Assembly (NCBI RefSeq): GCF_014268745.2
Contig: NZ_JABWRB020000001.1
Span: 2,418,001 to 2,482,000 of the forward strand
Length of the DNA stretch: 64,000 nt
Reading direction: 5' to 3'
Source: Pseudomonas zanjanensis
GTDB taxonomy: Bacteria; Pseudomonadota; Gammaproteobacteria; Pseudomonadales; Pseudomonadaceae
Shown: positions 7,597-16,428 of the stretch, piece after piece
How the letters are laid out: every line of letters starts with the position of its first letter
Numbering within the stretch: position 1 is the first letter of the stretch
Translations under genes and position numbers: made by a program
Notes under the pieces: generated by a model
Seen by the model: only the letters and a program-made list of their open reading frames with translations
Databases searched by the model: none
What the model was told of the DNA's origin: nothing

Positions 7597-8921
7597 CAGC
7601 GGACTCCCGAGAGACTGGTTTTCGAACGGTGCGAATCACTGCCGAGGGCCGGGGCCTGGCGCTGGGCGGCATCTTGGTAGGCGAGGTAAATGCGTTGCTT
7701 CACGATGTGGTCGGCAATGTGCCGGGCGTCATGCCAGACACCCCAGATGAACGCCGAGCCTCGACGTGACAGCCAGGGCAAGCCGACGAAATACAGGCCC
7801 GGCTCGCTGGAAACGCCGCGTTGATGGCGAGGCTTGCCATTGGCGCCGAGGGCGTCGACCTTCAGCCAGCTGTAATCCACCGAGTAGCCGGTGGCCCAGA
7901 TGACGCTGGTCACGCCGGCGGCCAACAGGTCCAGTTCCAGGGTCGGCTGGGTCAGGCATTGCGGGTCGGGCAGCAAGTGACGGGCCTCAGGTTCGAGGGG
8001 CAGGTCCAGGCCGTTGCGGGCAATGTAGGCGTCGGCGGCATCCAACAGCGCCAGGTAGTTTTCGTCGCCACGAGCGATGTTTTCGGCGAGATTCGGTTCG
8101 AAGGTCACCACGCTGCCGTTGAACGATTTGGTCAGCCCCACCAGGGTGATGCCCTCGTGGGCCAACCGGCGAAAATCCACGGTATGGCCGCCACGGGCAC
8201 CGCTCACCGCAATGGTGACGTGCTCCTTGCCCGGCTTGACCGCCTCCGCATCCCACTCGCCCAACACGCCCAGCCACCAGCAGAAATCGCGGTTGCGATA
8301 GGCCCGGGGCGGACGGTCATGGGCTCCCACCGAGAGATAGACCTGCTTGCCGGCGCGCTGCAGCTCATCGGCGATCTGCACCCCCGACGACCCGGCACCC
8401 ACCACCAACACGGCCCCTTCGGGCAATTGCCCGGGGTTGCGATACTGGGCCGAGTGAAGCTGGGTGACCGACGTCAGATCCGGCGCAATCGGTGGAATCA
8501 CCGGCCGTTGGAAAGGCCCGGTGGCGACCACCACATGGATCGCTTCGATCTGGCCTTCGGAGGTTTCGACAGTGAAGCCCGGCCGGCCGACATTGCGCTC
8601 GACGCCCCTGACTTCCACGCCGGTACGGATCGGGGCGTTGAACTTACGGGCATAGGCTTCGAAGTAATCGGCCACTTGGTCCTTGGTCGCGAAGGTATCC
8701 GGGTCGAGCCCTTCGAATTCCAACCCTGGGAAGCGGTCATGCCAGGCCGGCCCGTTGGCCACCAGGGAATCCCAACGCGCCGTGCGCCAGGCCTCGGCAA
8801 TGCGGCTTCGCTCCACGACGAGATGAGGCACGCCTTGACGGCTCAAGTGCTCACTCATGGCCACGCCGGCCTGGCCGGCGCCTATCACAAGCGTATCGAT
8901 ACGTAGGGTTTCATCGGGCAT
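7596..8921 (-). CDS. flavin-containing monooxygenase (FMO/BVMO-like)
   Basis: 441 residues from ATG 8921, which has GGAAG 8 bp upstream; an alternative GTG at 8930 overlaps that site. FAD motif VIGAGQAGVAMSEHL is near residue 15. The NADPH Rossmann motif VLVVGAGSSGVQIADEL is near 167, and ATGYSVDYSWL near the C-terminus is the family ATG motif. Such enzymes oxygenate amines, sulfides or ketones in the cytoplasm. It is the first gene of the leftward cluster with RidA, DUF1028, ArgE-like and binding-protein genes. The likely regulator is the LysR gene to its right. Substrate is unknown; an amine is favoured by the partners. Confidence 0.85.
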   Translation of the reverse strand: MPDETLRIDTLVIGAGQAGVAMSEHLSRQGVPHLVVERSRIAEAWRTARWDSLVANGPAWHDRFPGLEFEGLDPDTFATKDQVADYFEAYARKFNAPIRTGVEVRGVERNVGRPGFTVETSEGQIEAIHVVVATGPFQRPVIPPIAPDLTSVTQLHSAQYRNPGQLPEGAVLVVGAGSSGVQIADELQRAGKQVYLSVGAHDRPPRAYRNRDFCWWLGVLGEWDAEAVKPGKEHVTIAVSGARGGHTVDFRRLAHEGITLVGLTKSFNGSVVTFEPNLAENIARGDENYLALLDAADAYIARNGLDLPLEPEARHLLPDPQCLTQPTLELDLLAAGVTSVIWATGYSVDYSWLKVDALGANGKPRHQRGVSSEPGLYFVGLPWLSRRGSAFIWGVWHDARHIADHIVKQRIYLAYQDAAQRQAPALGSDSHRSKTSLSGVR

Positions 8922-8930
8922 GTCTTGCAC

Positions 8931-9160
8931 TTCCGGCAGTAGGTTTGATTCAGGCGGGCATGGCGCCGCCTCGGGTTTGGTTTTCTTGTTGTTCTGCGGT
9001 TGCGATGATCGAGATGAGGTGTCGAGGCGATTGTGTTGGCAGGCGGGGATTTGCGAAACGAGGGTTTTTGTCGTTGCTGGGAAGGAAAAAAATGGGCTAC
9101 TGCGCGGGTGGGATGGTCACGACAACAAGGCGCGTCTCATTTGGACTTGATAACGGGAAC
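8931..9160. other. gene-free stretch upstream of the monooxygenase
   Basis: I see no supported gene here. Overlapping open frames on the plus strand have poor coding character and run into a REPIN. The operon promoter should lie in it, but no convincing operator is seen. Confidence 0.5.
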
Positions 9161-9290
9161 CTGTGGCGAGGGAGCTTGCTCCCGCTGGGCTGCGCAGCGG
9201 CCCCAAACCCGTCACCGCGGCCAGTCAGGCGGATAGCGTTCAGCTTTTTTAGGCTGCTGCGCAGCCAGCGGGAGCAAGCTCCCTCGCCAC
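9161..9290. repeat. REPIN, GTGGCGAGGGAGCTTGCTCCC family
   Basis: Inverted REP arms (CTGTGGCGAGGGAGCTTGCT at the left and its complement at the right) enclose GCTGCGCAGC segments. It lies between the FMO operon start and the 3' end of the LysR gene. Confidence 0.85.
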
Positions 9291-9350
9291 GGTATTGCGG
9301 TGCGGCAGACAATGGCTTATCCCGCCACGACGCCGGCCTGAGTGACTCAC

Positions 9351-10265
9351 TCACTGCATCCGCGCCGGAAACGCCTTGAGTTCCAGCTTTTCCATCACCA
9401 ACCCGATGAATGCCGAAACCGCCAGCGGCAACTGCCGCCGGCTCGGATAGAGCACATTCAGGCCGAAGCCGATGCGTTGGTATTGCGGCAGCACCCGCAC
9501 CAGCCTTCCGGCTTCCAGGTCGAGGCTGCTCAGCGCCCCCGGCAACACGGCGATGCCCAGGCCGGCGACGGTCGCCCGGCGCAACGCTTGGGCGGTGTTG
9601 GCGTGGAATCGGCTGGCGATCTGCACGTGCTCCTCGATGCCGCCCGGACCGACGAATCGCCAGTCGGTCAGGCCGCTGGGCTGGGCGAAGCTCACGCCGT
9701 CGTGGTGAGCCAGGTCCTGCAGCGAACGCGGTGCGCCACGTGCGGCAAGGTAGGCAGGACTGGCAACCATGCCGTCGCCGTCATTGCTGAGCAGTTGACG
9801 ACCGACATACCCCGAGTCCTGCAACGGACCGCCGCGAAAGGCCACGTCGATGCGGTCGGCAATCAGGTCGACCCGGGCATCGCTGAGTACGAAGTCGAGC
9901 TGCACCCGGGGATGCTCGGCTAAAAAGTCGGCAACCCACTCCATTGGGAAAAAGTCGAAGAAATCCGCCATCGCCGCAATGCGCACCAGGCCACTAGGCG
10001 CTTCGCCGCCCATCATCAGTTCCTGCCCTGCTTCCATCAAGCCGTCCACAGCGTCCACGCAACGCTCATAGAACCCCTGGCCCGCATGGGTCAACGTGAG
10101 CTTGCGGGTCGAGCGCTGCAGCAGTCGTGACGCCAACTGCGCCTCCAACTGCTGGACCCGTCGGCTGACCGTGTTCGAAGGCATGCCCAGCCGCCTGGCC
10201 GCTTCAGCGAAGCTGCCACTGCGAACCACCTGGACGAACAGCGCAACATCGTTGAGATCGAGCAT
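9351..10265 (-). CDS. LysR-family transcriptional regulator
   Basis: 304 residues from ATG 10265, where LDLNDVALFVQVVRSGSF starts the helix-turn-helix domain; a longer frame to 10301 adds a non-homologous tail. The wing and recognition helix are MPSNTVSRRVQQLEAQL. A substrate-binding domain follows from about residue 88. The start has AGGAA 10 bp upstream. It is divergent from a pirin and old-yellow-enzyme pair, 123 bp apart, so it most likely controls them, perhaps in response to an electrophile or redox signal. It could also act on the monooxygenase operon to its left. Confidence 0.9.
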   Translation of the reverse strand: MLDLNDVALFVQVVRSGSFAEAARRLGMPSNTVSRRVQQLEAQLASRLLQRSTRKLTLTHAGQGFYERCVDAVDGLMEAGQELMMGGEAPSGLVRIAAMADFFDFFPMEWVADFLAEHPRVQLDFVLSDARVDLIADRIDVAFRGGPLQDSGYVGRQLLSNDGDGMVASPAYLAARGAPRSLQDLAHHDGVSFAQPSGLTDWRFVGPGGIEEHVQIASRFHANTAQALRRATVAGLGIAVLPGALSSLDLEAGRLVRVLPQYQRIGFGLNVLYPSRRQLPLAVSAFIGLVMEKLELKAFPARMQ

Positions 10266-10388
10266 GGCGCGCACATTCCTTCGATTTATGGATGAGTTCA
10301 ATCCGATTGTATCGACTAATCAAACCATTGGCAGGCACTTATCCTTCGCCCATCGAGGCCCAACGCCCATGATTCGGAGGCAAATCCC

Positions 10389-11228
10389 ATGAACAGCATC
10401 GTCGCAGCGCCACCCCGCGCCATCGTCCATCGCACTGCTGGCAGCAGCCATGGGCCAATCACCCGGCTCATGAGCCCCGGCGACCTGGGCCAGCTCTGCA
10501 AGCCATTCGTGTTTCTCGATCACTTCGCCTTCAACGCCGATGCCCTGCAAAGAGGTTTCGGCATGCATCCGCATTCCGGGATCGCCACGCTGACTTACAT
10601 GATCGAAGGCCAAGTGATCTACGAAGACACCACCGGCCAGTCCGGCACCCTGCCCAGCGGCGGCATGGAGTGGATGCAGGCCGGCAACGGCGTATGGCAC
10701 ACCGCTCGACCGGTTGCGGGTTCGCCGATCCAAGGCTTCCAGCTCTGGGTTGCGCTGCCGGCGGCAGAAGAAAATTCTCCGGCCCGCAGCGTCTACCTGG
10801 CCCCTTCCGAGATTCCCCGTGAAGGTCCGGCGCTGGTGTTGCTTGGCGAATACGGCGCAGCCCGCAGCAGCGTCGCCTCCCCGGCAGGCATGAATTACCT
10901 CGCCGTGCAGTTGCAGGACAACGAGCACTGGCGCTACACGCCGCCGGCCGGGCATACCGTCGCCTGGCTGGCGGTCAACAGCGGCGGCCTCAGCGCCAAC
11001 GGCAAGGTCAATGCCGGGGAAATGGTGGTGTTCGAAGAATCCGGCGCGGCCATCGACATCGTTGCCCGGGGCGCGACTTCCTTTGTGCTCGGTTCGGCGG
11101 TCAAGCATCCCCATGGCCTGGTGATGGGCTACTACTCGGTGCACACCAGCGAGGCCGCCCTGGAAAAAGGCGAGAAAGAAATTCAGCGCATCGGCGCCCT
11201 TTTGCAACAAGAGGGTCGGTTGGCCTGA
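10389..11228 (+). CDS. pirin family protein
   Basis: 279 residues, the usual pirin length. The N-terminal cupin carries the metal-site cluster FGMHPHSGIATLTYMIEG, with the two His, then GGMEWMQAGNGVWH with further Glu and His ligands. Bacterial pirins include quercetin dioxygenase-like enzymes and regulators of metabolic enzymes. It is divergent from a LysR gene and 51 bp before an old-yellow-enzyme gene, with a stem-loop across its stop codon. Specific substrate is not evident. Confidence 0.9.
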   Translation: MNSIVAAPPRAIVHRTAGSSHGPITRLMSPGDLGQLCKPFVFLDHFAFNADALQRGFGMHPHSGIATLTYMIEGQVIYEDTTGQSGTLPSGGMEWMQAGNGVWHTARPVAGSPIQGFQLWVALPAAEENSPARSVYLAPSEIPREGPALVLLGEYGAARSSVASPAGMNYLAVQLQDNEHWRYTPPAGHTVAWLAVNSGGLSANGKVNAGEMVVFEESGAAIDIVARGATSFVLGSAVKHPHGLVMGYYSVHTSEAALEKGEKEIQRIGALLQQEGRLA

Positions 11229-11237
11229 CCGACCCTC
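11211..11237 (+). other. stem-loop spanning the pirin stop codon
   Basis: A perfect 10-bp inverted repeat, GAGGGTCGGT with ACCGACCCTC around a 7-nt loop, includes the TGA at 11226. No T-run follows, so it is more likely an mRNA-processing or attenuating structure than a terminator. Confidence 0.5.
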
Positions 11238-11279
11238 GACTCAATCCCTCATTCATACCCGATCCCTTAGAGGTGAATC

Positions 11280-12374
11280 ATGACTGCCATCGGTCTCGAT
11301 CTTCTGTTGTCCCGTACTCAAGTCGGCAAGCTGTCCCTGAAAAACCGCATGGTCATGGCGCCGATGACCCGCAGCCGCGCAGGCGCTGGCGATGCCGCCA
11401 CGCCCTTGATGGCCGAGTACTACAGCCAACGGGCCAGCGCCGGCCTGATCATCAGCGAAGGCTCCCAGGTGTCGGCCCAGGGCAAGGGTTACCTGAGAAC
11501 ACCGGGGATCTTTACTCCTGAGCAAGTCACCGGCTGGAAACAGGTGACCGATGCGGTCCATGCCGAGGGTGGGCAGATCTTTTTGCAGCTCTGGCATGTG
11601 GGCCGTCTTTCCCATCCTTTGGTGCAAGTCAACGGCGCCCAACCCGTCGCCCCCTCGGCGATCAAGGCCGATGGCGAGATCTATACCCCCGAAGGCCCCA
11701 AGCCCTACGAACTGCCACGGGCGCTGGAACTCGATGAAATCCCCAGCGTGGTCGCCGACTTCCGCCAGGCCGCCGTCAACGCGAAGCTGGCCGGTTTCGA
11801 CGGCGTGGAGATCCACGGCGCCAATGGCTACCTGATCGATCAGTTCCTGCGTGACGGCACCAACCAACGCACCGATGCCTACGGCGGCTCGATCGAGCAT
11901 CGCGCCCGTTTCCTCAAGGAAGTGGTCGAGTCGGTGATCGAAGTCTTCGGTGCCAGCCGTGTCGGCGTGCGCCTGTCGCCGATCTTCAGTTACTTCTCGA
12001 TGAGCGACAGCAACCCGCAAGCAACATTTGACTACACGGCCAGGATGCTCAGCCGCTATGGCTTGGCTTACCTGCACATCGTGGAACTGGGCGAAGGCTC
12101 GTTCGACTTCCTGGAACTCAAGCGTCGCTTCGGCGGGACGTACATTGCCAATGGCGGCTACAGCGCCGAACGCGCCGCCACTGCCATCAGCCGTGGAGAA
12201 GCAGACCTGGTGGCATTCGGCACGCCGTTTTTGGCAAACCCGGACTTGGTGGAACGGTTCAAACGGGGCCAGGCGCTGAACATCCCTGACGCCTCGACGT
12301 TCTACCAGGGCGACGAGCGTGGTTATACGGACTATCCGATTTTGAACGGGGCTCAAGCAGGCCAAGAGGCGTAA
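11280..12374 (+). CDS. alkene reductase, old yellow enzyme family (NemA-like)
   Basis: 364-residue FMN TIM-barrel protein. Seen: LKNRMVMAPMTRSRAG at the N-terminus, the catalytic region FDGVEIHGANGYLIDQFL (about 176-193, where His and Asn bind the substrate carbonyl) and DAYGGSIEHRARFLKEVV. NemA-type members reduce activated C=C bonds, nitroesters and N-ethylmaleimide with NADPH. It follows the pirin gene on the same strand and lies across from a LysR gene. Induction by electrophiles is plausible. A dense REP array follows directly downstream. Confidence 0.93.
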   Translation: MTAIGLDLLLSRTQVGKLSLKNRMVMAPMTRSRAGAGDAATPLMAEYYSQRASAGLIISEGSQVSAQGKGYLRTPGIFTPEQVTGWKQVTDAVHAEGGQIFLQLWHVGRLSHPLVQVNGAQPVAPSAIKADGEIYTPEGPKPYELPRALELDEIPSVVADFRQAAVNAKLAGFDGVEIHGANGYLIDQFLRDGTNQRTDAYGGSIEHRARFLKEVVESVIEVFGASRVGVRLSPIFSYFSMSDSNPQATFDYTARMLSRYGLAYLHIVELGEGSFDFLELKRRFGGTYIANGGYSAERAATAISRGEADLVAFGTPFLANPDLVERFKRGQALNIPDASTFYQGDERGYTDYPILNGAQAGQEA

Positions 12375-12380
12375 CCGAGA

Positions 12381-12957
12381 CCTGTGGGAGCTTGCTCGCG
12401 ATAGCGGATTGTCAGTCAATGATGATGTTGAATCTGATATTGCCTTCGCGAGCAGGCTCGCTCCCACAAGATCTCCGGTTGACCGCAAGATCTGCATTCA
12501 CCATCAGTTCCCTGTGGGAGCGAGCCTGCTCGCGATAGCGGATTGTCAGTCAATGATGATGTTGAATTTGATATTGCCTTCGCGAGCAAGCCCGCTCCCA
12601 CAAGATCTCCGGTTGACCGCAAGATCTGCATTCACCACCAATCCCCTGTGGGAGCGAGCCTGCTCGCGATAGCGGATTGTCAGTCAATGATGATGTTGAA
12701 TTTGGTTTGGCCTTCGCGAGCAAGCCCGCTCCCACAAGATCTCCGGTTGACCGCAAGATCTGCATTCACCACCAATCCCCTGTGGGAGCGATAGCGGATT
12801 GTCAGTCAATGATGATGTTGAATTTGGAATTGCCTTCGCGAGCAGGCTCGCTCCCACACTGTTGCCGGTTGACCGCAAAATTCACATTCACCATCAACTC
12901 CCTGTGGGAGCGAGCCTGCTCGCGAAAGCGGGATGTCAGTCAACGATGATGTTGAGA
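12381..12957. repeat. tandem array of five REP units, period about 130 bp
   Basis: CCTGTGGGAGC starts units at 12381, 12511, 12645, 12779 and 12901. Each unit holds an inverted REP pair (GTGGGAGCGAGCCTGCTCGC and its complement) plus the shared spacer GATTGTCAGTCAATGATG and a tail with CCGGTTGACCGCAAGATCTG. The fourth unit lacks about 12 bp of the left arm. Short open frames here are artefacts; no gene is seen between 12375 and 12985. Confidence 0.9.
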
Positions 12958-12985
12958 TGGCGGCGGCTCAGAATGCAGCGGGCAC

Positions 12986-14038
12986 TCAAGTACTTTCCGA
13001 CACATCAATCTGAAGCGGCACCACCCATCTCGGCGCCGAGCCTGGTGGCGTGGCTGTCGCCGCCTCGACCAGTGCTTCTACCGCCTGTTCGGCCATGGTC
13101 ACGACAGGATGAGACAGCACCGCCTGGACCAACCCCGTTTTCAAGGCCTCGCGTGTCAACGGCGTCAGGTCGTGGCACACCACCACCGGCAGGCGAAGCT
13201 GCTGCTCCTGGAGGCTGCGCAAGGCCCGCAACACGCCGGCAATGCCGCCACCGGCCACATATAGCCCGGCCAGGTCGGGCTCGGCCGTGAGCAAGTCCAG
13301 CGTATTGCCATACGCGAACTCATCGTCCTCCAGGGTCAGGCGCGAAGCGAGCAACTCCCACTCGTTGGAGTGCTCGGCCAGGTAACTGCGAAAGCTCAGT
13401 TCACAGAGCTCCTGGCACTGGAAACGCTGACTGCTGAGCATGACAGCCGCAGCGCCAGGTCGATCCGCCAGGCGGCTGATGAACCAGCCTGCCGTGCGGC
13501 CGGTGAGTCGATTGTCCAACCCGACGTACCCCGTGCCGCTGGCGCTGGACAGCTCCGACAGCAACGCCACCACCGAAACGCCCGTCTCGCGCAATTGGGC
13601 AACCGCCTCCCGAACCCGTGGATGGTCCACTGCCACCACGCCCAGGCCGTCCACTTGATCACGCAGGGCCAGGATGCGTTGCGCGACGATGACCGGGTCG
13701 AGATCGTCCAGATAACCAATGACCACGCGGATCCGTGCTCGCGTGCAGGTCGCGGCGGCGTTCGATAGCGCATGGGCGAGCCCCTGGTAAAAAGGCACGC
13801 CGCTTTTTTGCAACAAGAAGCCAAGCCGCAAGGTCGGGCGGTCGTTGAGCACCCGTTGTTCGATCACACCCTTGGCATGGAACCCCAACCGCGCGGCAGC
13901 CGCGGCGATGCGTTGGGCGGTATCGGCACGCACATCGGCGCGAAGGTTCAGCACCCGGTCGACGGTGGACAGGCTGACCCCCGCCTCCCGAGCGACATCG
14001 GCCATGGTGGGGCGCAGTTTACGGCGGCGTTCTGACAT
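12986..14038 (-). CDS. LacI-family transcriptional regulator
   Basis: 350 residues. The N-terminal LacI HTH is MADVAREAGVSLSTVDRVLN (residues about 12-31), with the minor-groove hinge region after it. The sugar-binding periplasmic-like core follows (LRLGFLLQKSGVPFYQGLAH at about 80 onward). The VDRVLN signature, with D in place of the common S, marks the inositol/ribose-like subset. It is divergent from the isomerase and dehydrogenase genes at 14166-17331 and is surely their regulator. Direct and inverted repeats in the 127-bp divergent region are candidate operators. Confidence 0.92.
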   Translation of the reverse strand: MSERRRKLRPTMADVAREAGVSLSTVDRVLNLRADVRADTAQRIAAAAARLGFHAKGVIEQRVLNDRPTLRLGFLLQKSGVPFYQGLAHALSNAAATCTRARIRVVIGYLDDLDPVIVAQRILALRDQVDGLGVVAVDHPRVREAVAQLRETGVSVVALLSELSSASGTGYVGLDNRLTGRTAGWFISRLADRPGAAAVMLSSQRFQCQELCELSFRSYLAEHSNEWELLASRLTLEDDEFAYGNTLDLLTAEPDLAGLYVAGGGIAGVLRALRSLQEQQLRLPVVVCHDLTPLTREALKTGLVQAVLSHPVVTMAEQAVEALVEAATATPPGSAPRWVVPLQIDVSEST

Positions 14039-14078
14039 GTTTTGACACCTCTGTTCGGCATCATGAGGTGTTTTGACA
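14038..14078. promoter_or_regulatory. candidate LacI-type operator region
   Basis: TGTTTTGACA occurs at 14038-14047 and 14069-14078, 31 bp apart or three helical turns. Overlapping these, ACACCTC and GAGGTGT form an inverted repeat at 14045-14071. The first copy touches the lacI-like start codon. Assignment to the regulator is inference. Confidence 0.45.
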
Positions 14079-14165
14079 GATTAAGCCATCGCCCCATGGC
14101 CCCCTTTCCGACAACTCAATAGCATCAGGCCAAGCACATAAAAACAAACACAGCCGGAGTGCCCC

Positions 14166-15089
14166 ATGACGATCCATATCTGCACCGCGCCCTGCTGCTG
14201 GGGCGTCGACGACGTCAAGAACCCTTTCCTGCCTCCGTGGCGGCGGGTGCTTGGGGATGCGGCCGAGGCCGGCTATCGCGGGATCGAGCTGGGGCCGTAC
14301 GGTTACCTGCCGCTAGACCCCGACATCATCAGTCCGGCCCTGTCCGAACAGGGTCTGCAGGTGGTCGCCGGGACGATCTTCGACGACCTCGTCAGCCCCG
14401 CCAACCTGCCCGGACTGCTGCGCCAGACCCATGAAATCTGCACGCTGCTCAAACAGCTGCCGCCCATGGAACAGCAAGCCGGCCAGCGCCATGCCGGGCC
14501 CTATCTGGTGATCATCGACTGGGGCCACGAAGTGCGCGACTACGCAGCCGGCCATTCGGACCGCGCCCCGCGCCTGGACGATGCACGCTGGAACGCAATG
14601 ATGGCGCACATCCGCGCCATCGCCGACATCGCCTGGCATCAATACGGCATTCGCGCCGTCATCCATCCTCACGCGGGTGGATACATCGAGTTCGCCGACG
14701 AGTTGGCGCGCCTGGTGGACGACATACCCCATGAAGTCGCCGGGCTGTGCCTGGACACCGGGCATCTGTACTACGCCGGCATGGACCCGGTCGCGTCGCT
14801 GCGCACCTACGCCCATCGCCTGGATTACCTGCACTTCAAGGACATCGACCCTATGGTGTTCGATCAGGTCCTGAACGAACACCTCCGTTTTTTCGCCGCC
14901 TGCGCCCGGGGCGTGATGTGCCCTATCGGGCGCGGTGTCATCGATTACCCGGCGCTGCACAGCCTCGTACATGAATTGGGTTATGTGGGCTGCATCACCG
15001 TCGAACAGGAACGCGACCCACGCAACGCCGGGAGCAGCCTCGACGACGTGGCCGCCAGTCGCGCCTACCTGGCTGGCATAGGTTTCTGA
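14166..15089 (+). CDS. sugar phosphate isomerase/epimerase (IolE-like TIM barrel)
   Basis: 307 residues of the xylose-isomerase-like TIM-barrel superfamily. The N-terminus ICTAPCCWGVDDVKNPFLPP resembles 2-keto-myo-inositol dehydratase (IolE) proteins. Metal-binding segments are AVIHPHAGGYIEF, LCLDTGHLYYAG and LHFKDIDP. A CGGAGTG ribosome-binding site precedes ATG 14166. It heads a three-gene catabolic unit (isomerase, Gfo/Idh dehydrogenase, second isomerase) under the divergent LacI regulator. The substrate is probably an inositol or a rare sugar or keto-sugar. Assignment to IolE itself is uncertain because no other iol gene is present. Confidence 0.82.
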   Translation: MTIHICTAPCCWGVDDVKNPFLPPWRRVLGDAAEAGYRGIELGPYGYLPLDPDIISPALSEQGLQVVAGTIFDDLVSPANLPGLLRQTHEICTLLKQLPPMEQQAGQRHAGPYLVIIDWGHEVRDYAAGHSDRAPRLDDARWNAMMAHIRAIADIAWHQYGIRAVIHPHAGGYIEFADELARLVDDIPHEVAGLCLDTGHLYYAGMDPVASLRTYAHRLDYLHFKDIDPMVFDQVLNEHLRFFAACARGVMCPIGRGVIDYPALHSLVHELGYVGCITVEQERDPRNAGSSLDDVAASRAYLAGIGF

Positions 15090-15107
15090 TCACACAAGGA
15101 CAACGAC

Positions 15108-16277
15108 ATGATCAACGGCAGCAAAACCCTCACGCGCCCCATCCGCTGGGCCATGGTCGGTGGCGGCGAACACAGCCAGATCGGCTACATCCATCGCTCG
15201 GCCGCCCTGCGCGACCGGAACTTCGAATTGGTCGCCGCGGCGTTGGATATCGATCCCACCCGTGGCCGAGTCTTTGGCCAGCAGTTGGGCATCGACCCCG
15301 AGCGCTGCTATCCGGATTATCTGAGTCTGTTCGAGTTGGAAGCGCAACGTCCCGATGGGATTGAAGCGGTGTCGATCGCCACGCCCAACGGCACCCACTA
15401 CGCCATCACCCGCGCCGCCCTGGAAGCCGGGCTGCATGTGGTCTGTGAAAAGCCGCTGTGCTTTACCCTCGAACAGGCCGAGGCCCTGCGCAGCCTGGCG
15501 CACGCCAAGGGGCGCATCGTTGGCTTGACCTACGGCTACGCCGGGCACCAGTTGATCGAACTGGCCCGGACGATGATCGCGGCCCAGGAACTGGGCGAGA
15601 TCCGCATGGTGCACATGCAGTTCGCCCATGGTTTTCACAGTGCGCCGGTGGAGGCCCGGAACCAGGCGACCCAGTGGCGCGTCGACCCGCGCCAGGCCGG
15701 GCCCAGCTACGTATTGGGAGACGTGGGCACGCACCCGTTGTATTTGTCCAAGGTGATGCTGCCTGATCTGAAGATCAAACGCTTGATGTGCAGCCGGCAA
15801 AGCTTCGTCGCCAGCCGCGCGCCGTTGGAAGACAACGCCTACACCTTGATGGAATACGAAGGCGGCGCCATGGGCATGGTCTGGTCCAGCGCGGTGAATG
15901 CCGGTTCGATGCACGGGCAGAAGATCCGCGTGATCGGCGCCCGTGCCAGCCTGGAATGGTGGGACGAGCGGCCCAACCAACTGAGCGTCGAGATCCAGGG
16001 CCAACCCGCGCAGATCCTGGAGCGCGGCATGGGCTACCTGCACCCCGACGCGCGGCAGGACGACCGCATCGGTGGCGGCCATCCCGAAGGGCTGTTCGAA
16101 GCCTGGTCCAACCTCTATCGCCGCTTCGCCCTGGCCATGGATGCAGCCAACCGTGGCGACAACGAAGCGCTGGCCGCCCTGCGCTACCCCGACATTGATG
16201 CGGGTGTGGAAGGTGTGCGCTGGGTCGAGCGCTGCGTGGAGTCCGCTGACAACGACGCCGCCTGGGTCGCGTATTGA
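15108..16277 (+). CDS. Gfo/Idh/MocA family NAD(P)-dependent oxidoreductase
   Basis: 389 residues. The N-terminal Rossmann domain has WAMVGGGEHSQIGYIHRSA, and the family motif HVVCEKPLCFTLEQAEAL (EKP with the catalytic Lys) is near residue 115. A C-terminal alpha/beta substrate domain follows. Members oxidise inositols, sugars or sugar phosphates. The start lies 18 bp after the upstream isomerase and is preceded by AAGGA. With its neighbours it suggests oxidation of a cyclitol or sugar to a keto form followed by isomerisation or dehydration. No transporter gene accompanies the set in the window. Confidence 0.88.
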   Translation: MINGSKTLTRPIRWAMVGGGEHSQIGYIHRSAALRDRNFELVAAALDIDPTRGRVFGQQLGIDPERCYPDYLSLFELEAQRPDGIEAVSIATPNGTHYAITRAALEAGLHVVCEKPLCFTLEQAEALRSLAHAKGRIVGLTYGYAGHQLIELARTMIAAQELGEIRMVHMQFAHGFHSAPVEARNQATQWRVDPRQAGPSYVLGDVGTHPLYLSKVMLPDLKIKRLMCSRQSFVASRAPLEDNAYTLMEYEGGAMGMVWSSAVNAGSMHGQKIRVIGARASLEWWDERPNQLSVEIQGQPAQILERGMGYLHPDARQDDRIGGGHPEGLFEAWSNLYRRFALAMDAANRGDNEALAALRYPDIDAGVEGVRWVERCVESADNDAAWVAY

Positions 16278-16305
16278 TCCCGGTAATTCAGTCAACGCAA
16301 TACCC

Positions 16306-16398
16306 CTGTGGCGAGGGAGCTTGCTCCCGCTGGGTCGCGAAGCGGCCCCTTTTTGGGACTGCTGCGCAGTCCAGCGGGAGCAAGCTCCCTCGCCACAG
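16306..16398. repeat. REPIN inside the catabolic operon
   Basis: An inverted pair of GTGGCGAGGGAGCTTGCTCCC arms sits between the dehydrogenase and the second isomerase gene. Such an element within an operon could change the mRNA ratio of the flanking genes. Confidence 0.85.
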
Positions 16399-16428
16399 GT
16401 AATGAACGTTGCCCAATGGAGAACAACA

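Noticed and set aside
8945..9379. 144-residue plus-strand ORF
   Set aside because: It runs straight through a REPIN and into the 3' end of the LysR gene; no conserved features.
12381..12957. CRISPR-like or coding array of 60-90-residue frames
   Set aside because: The repeated blocks are REP palindromes with conserved spacers, not variable ones, and the frames are shadows of them.
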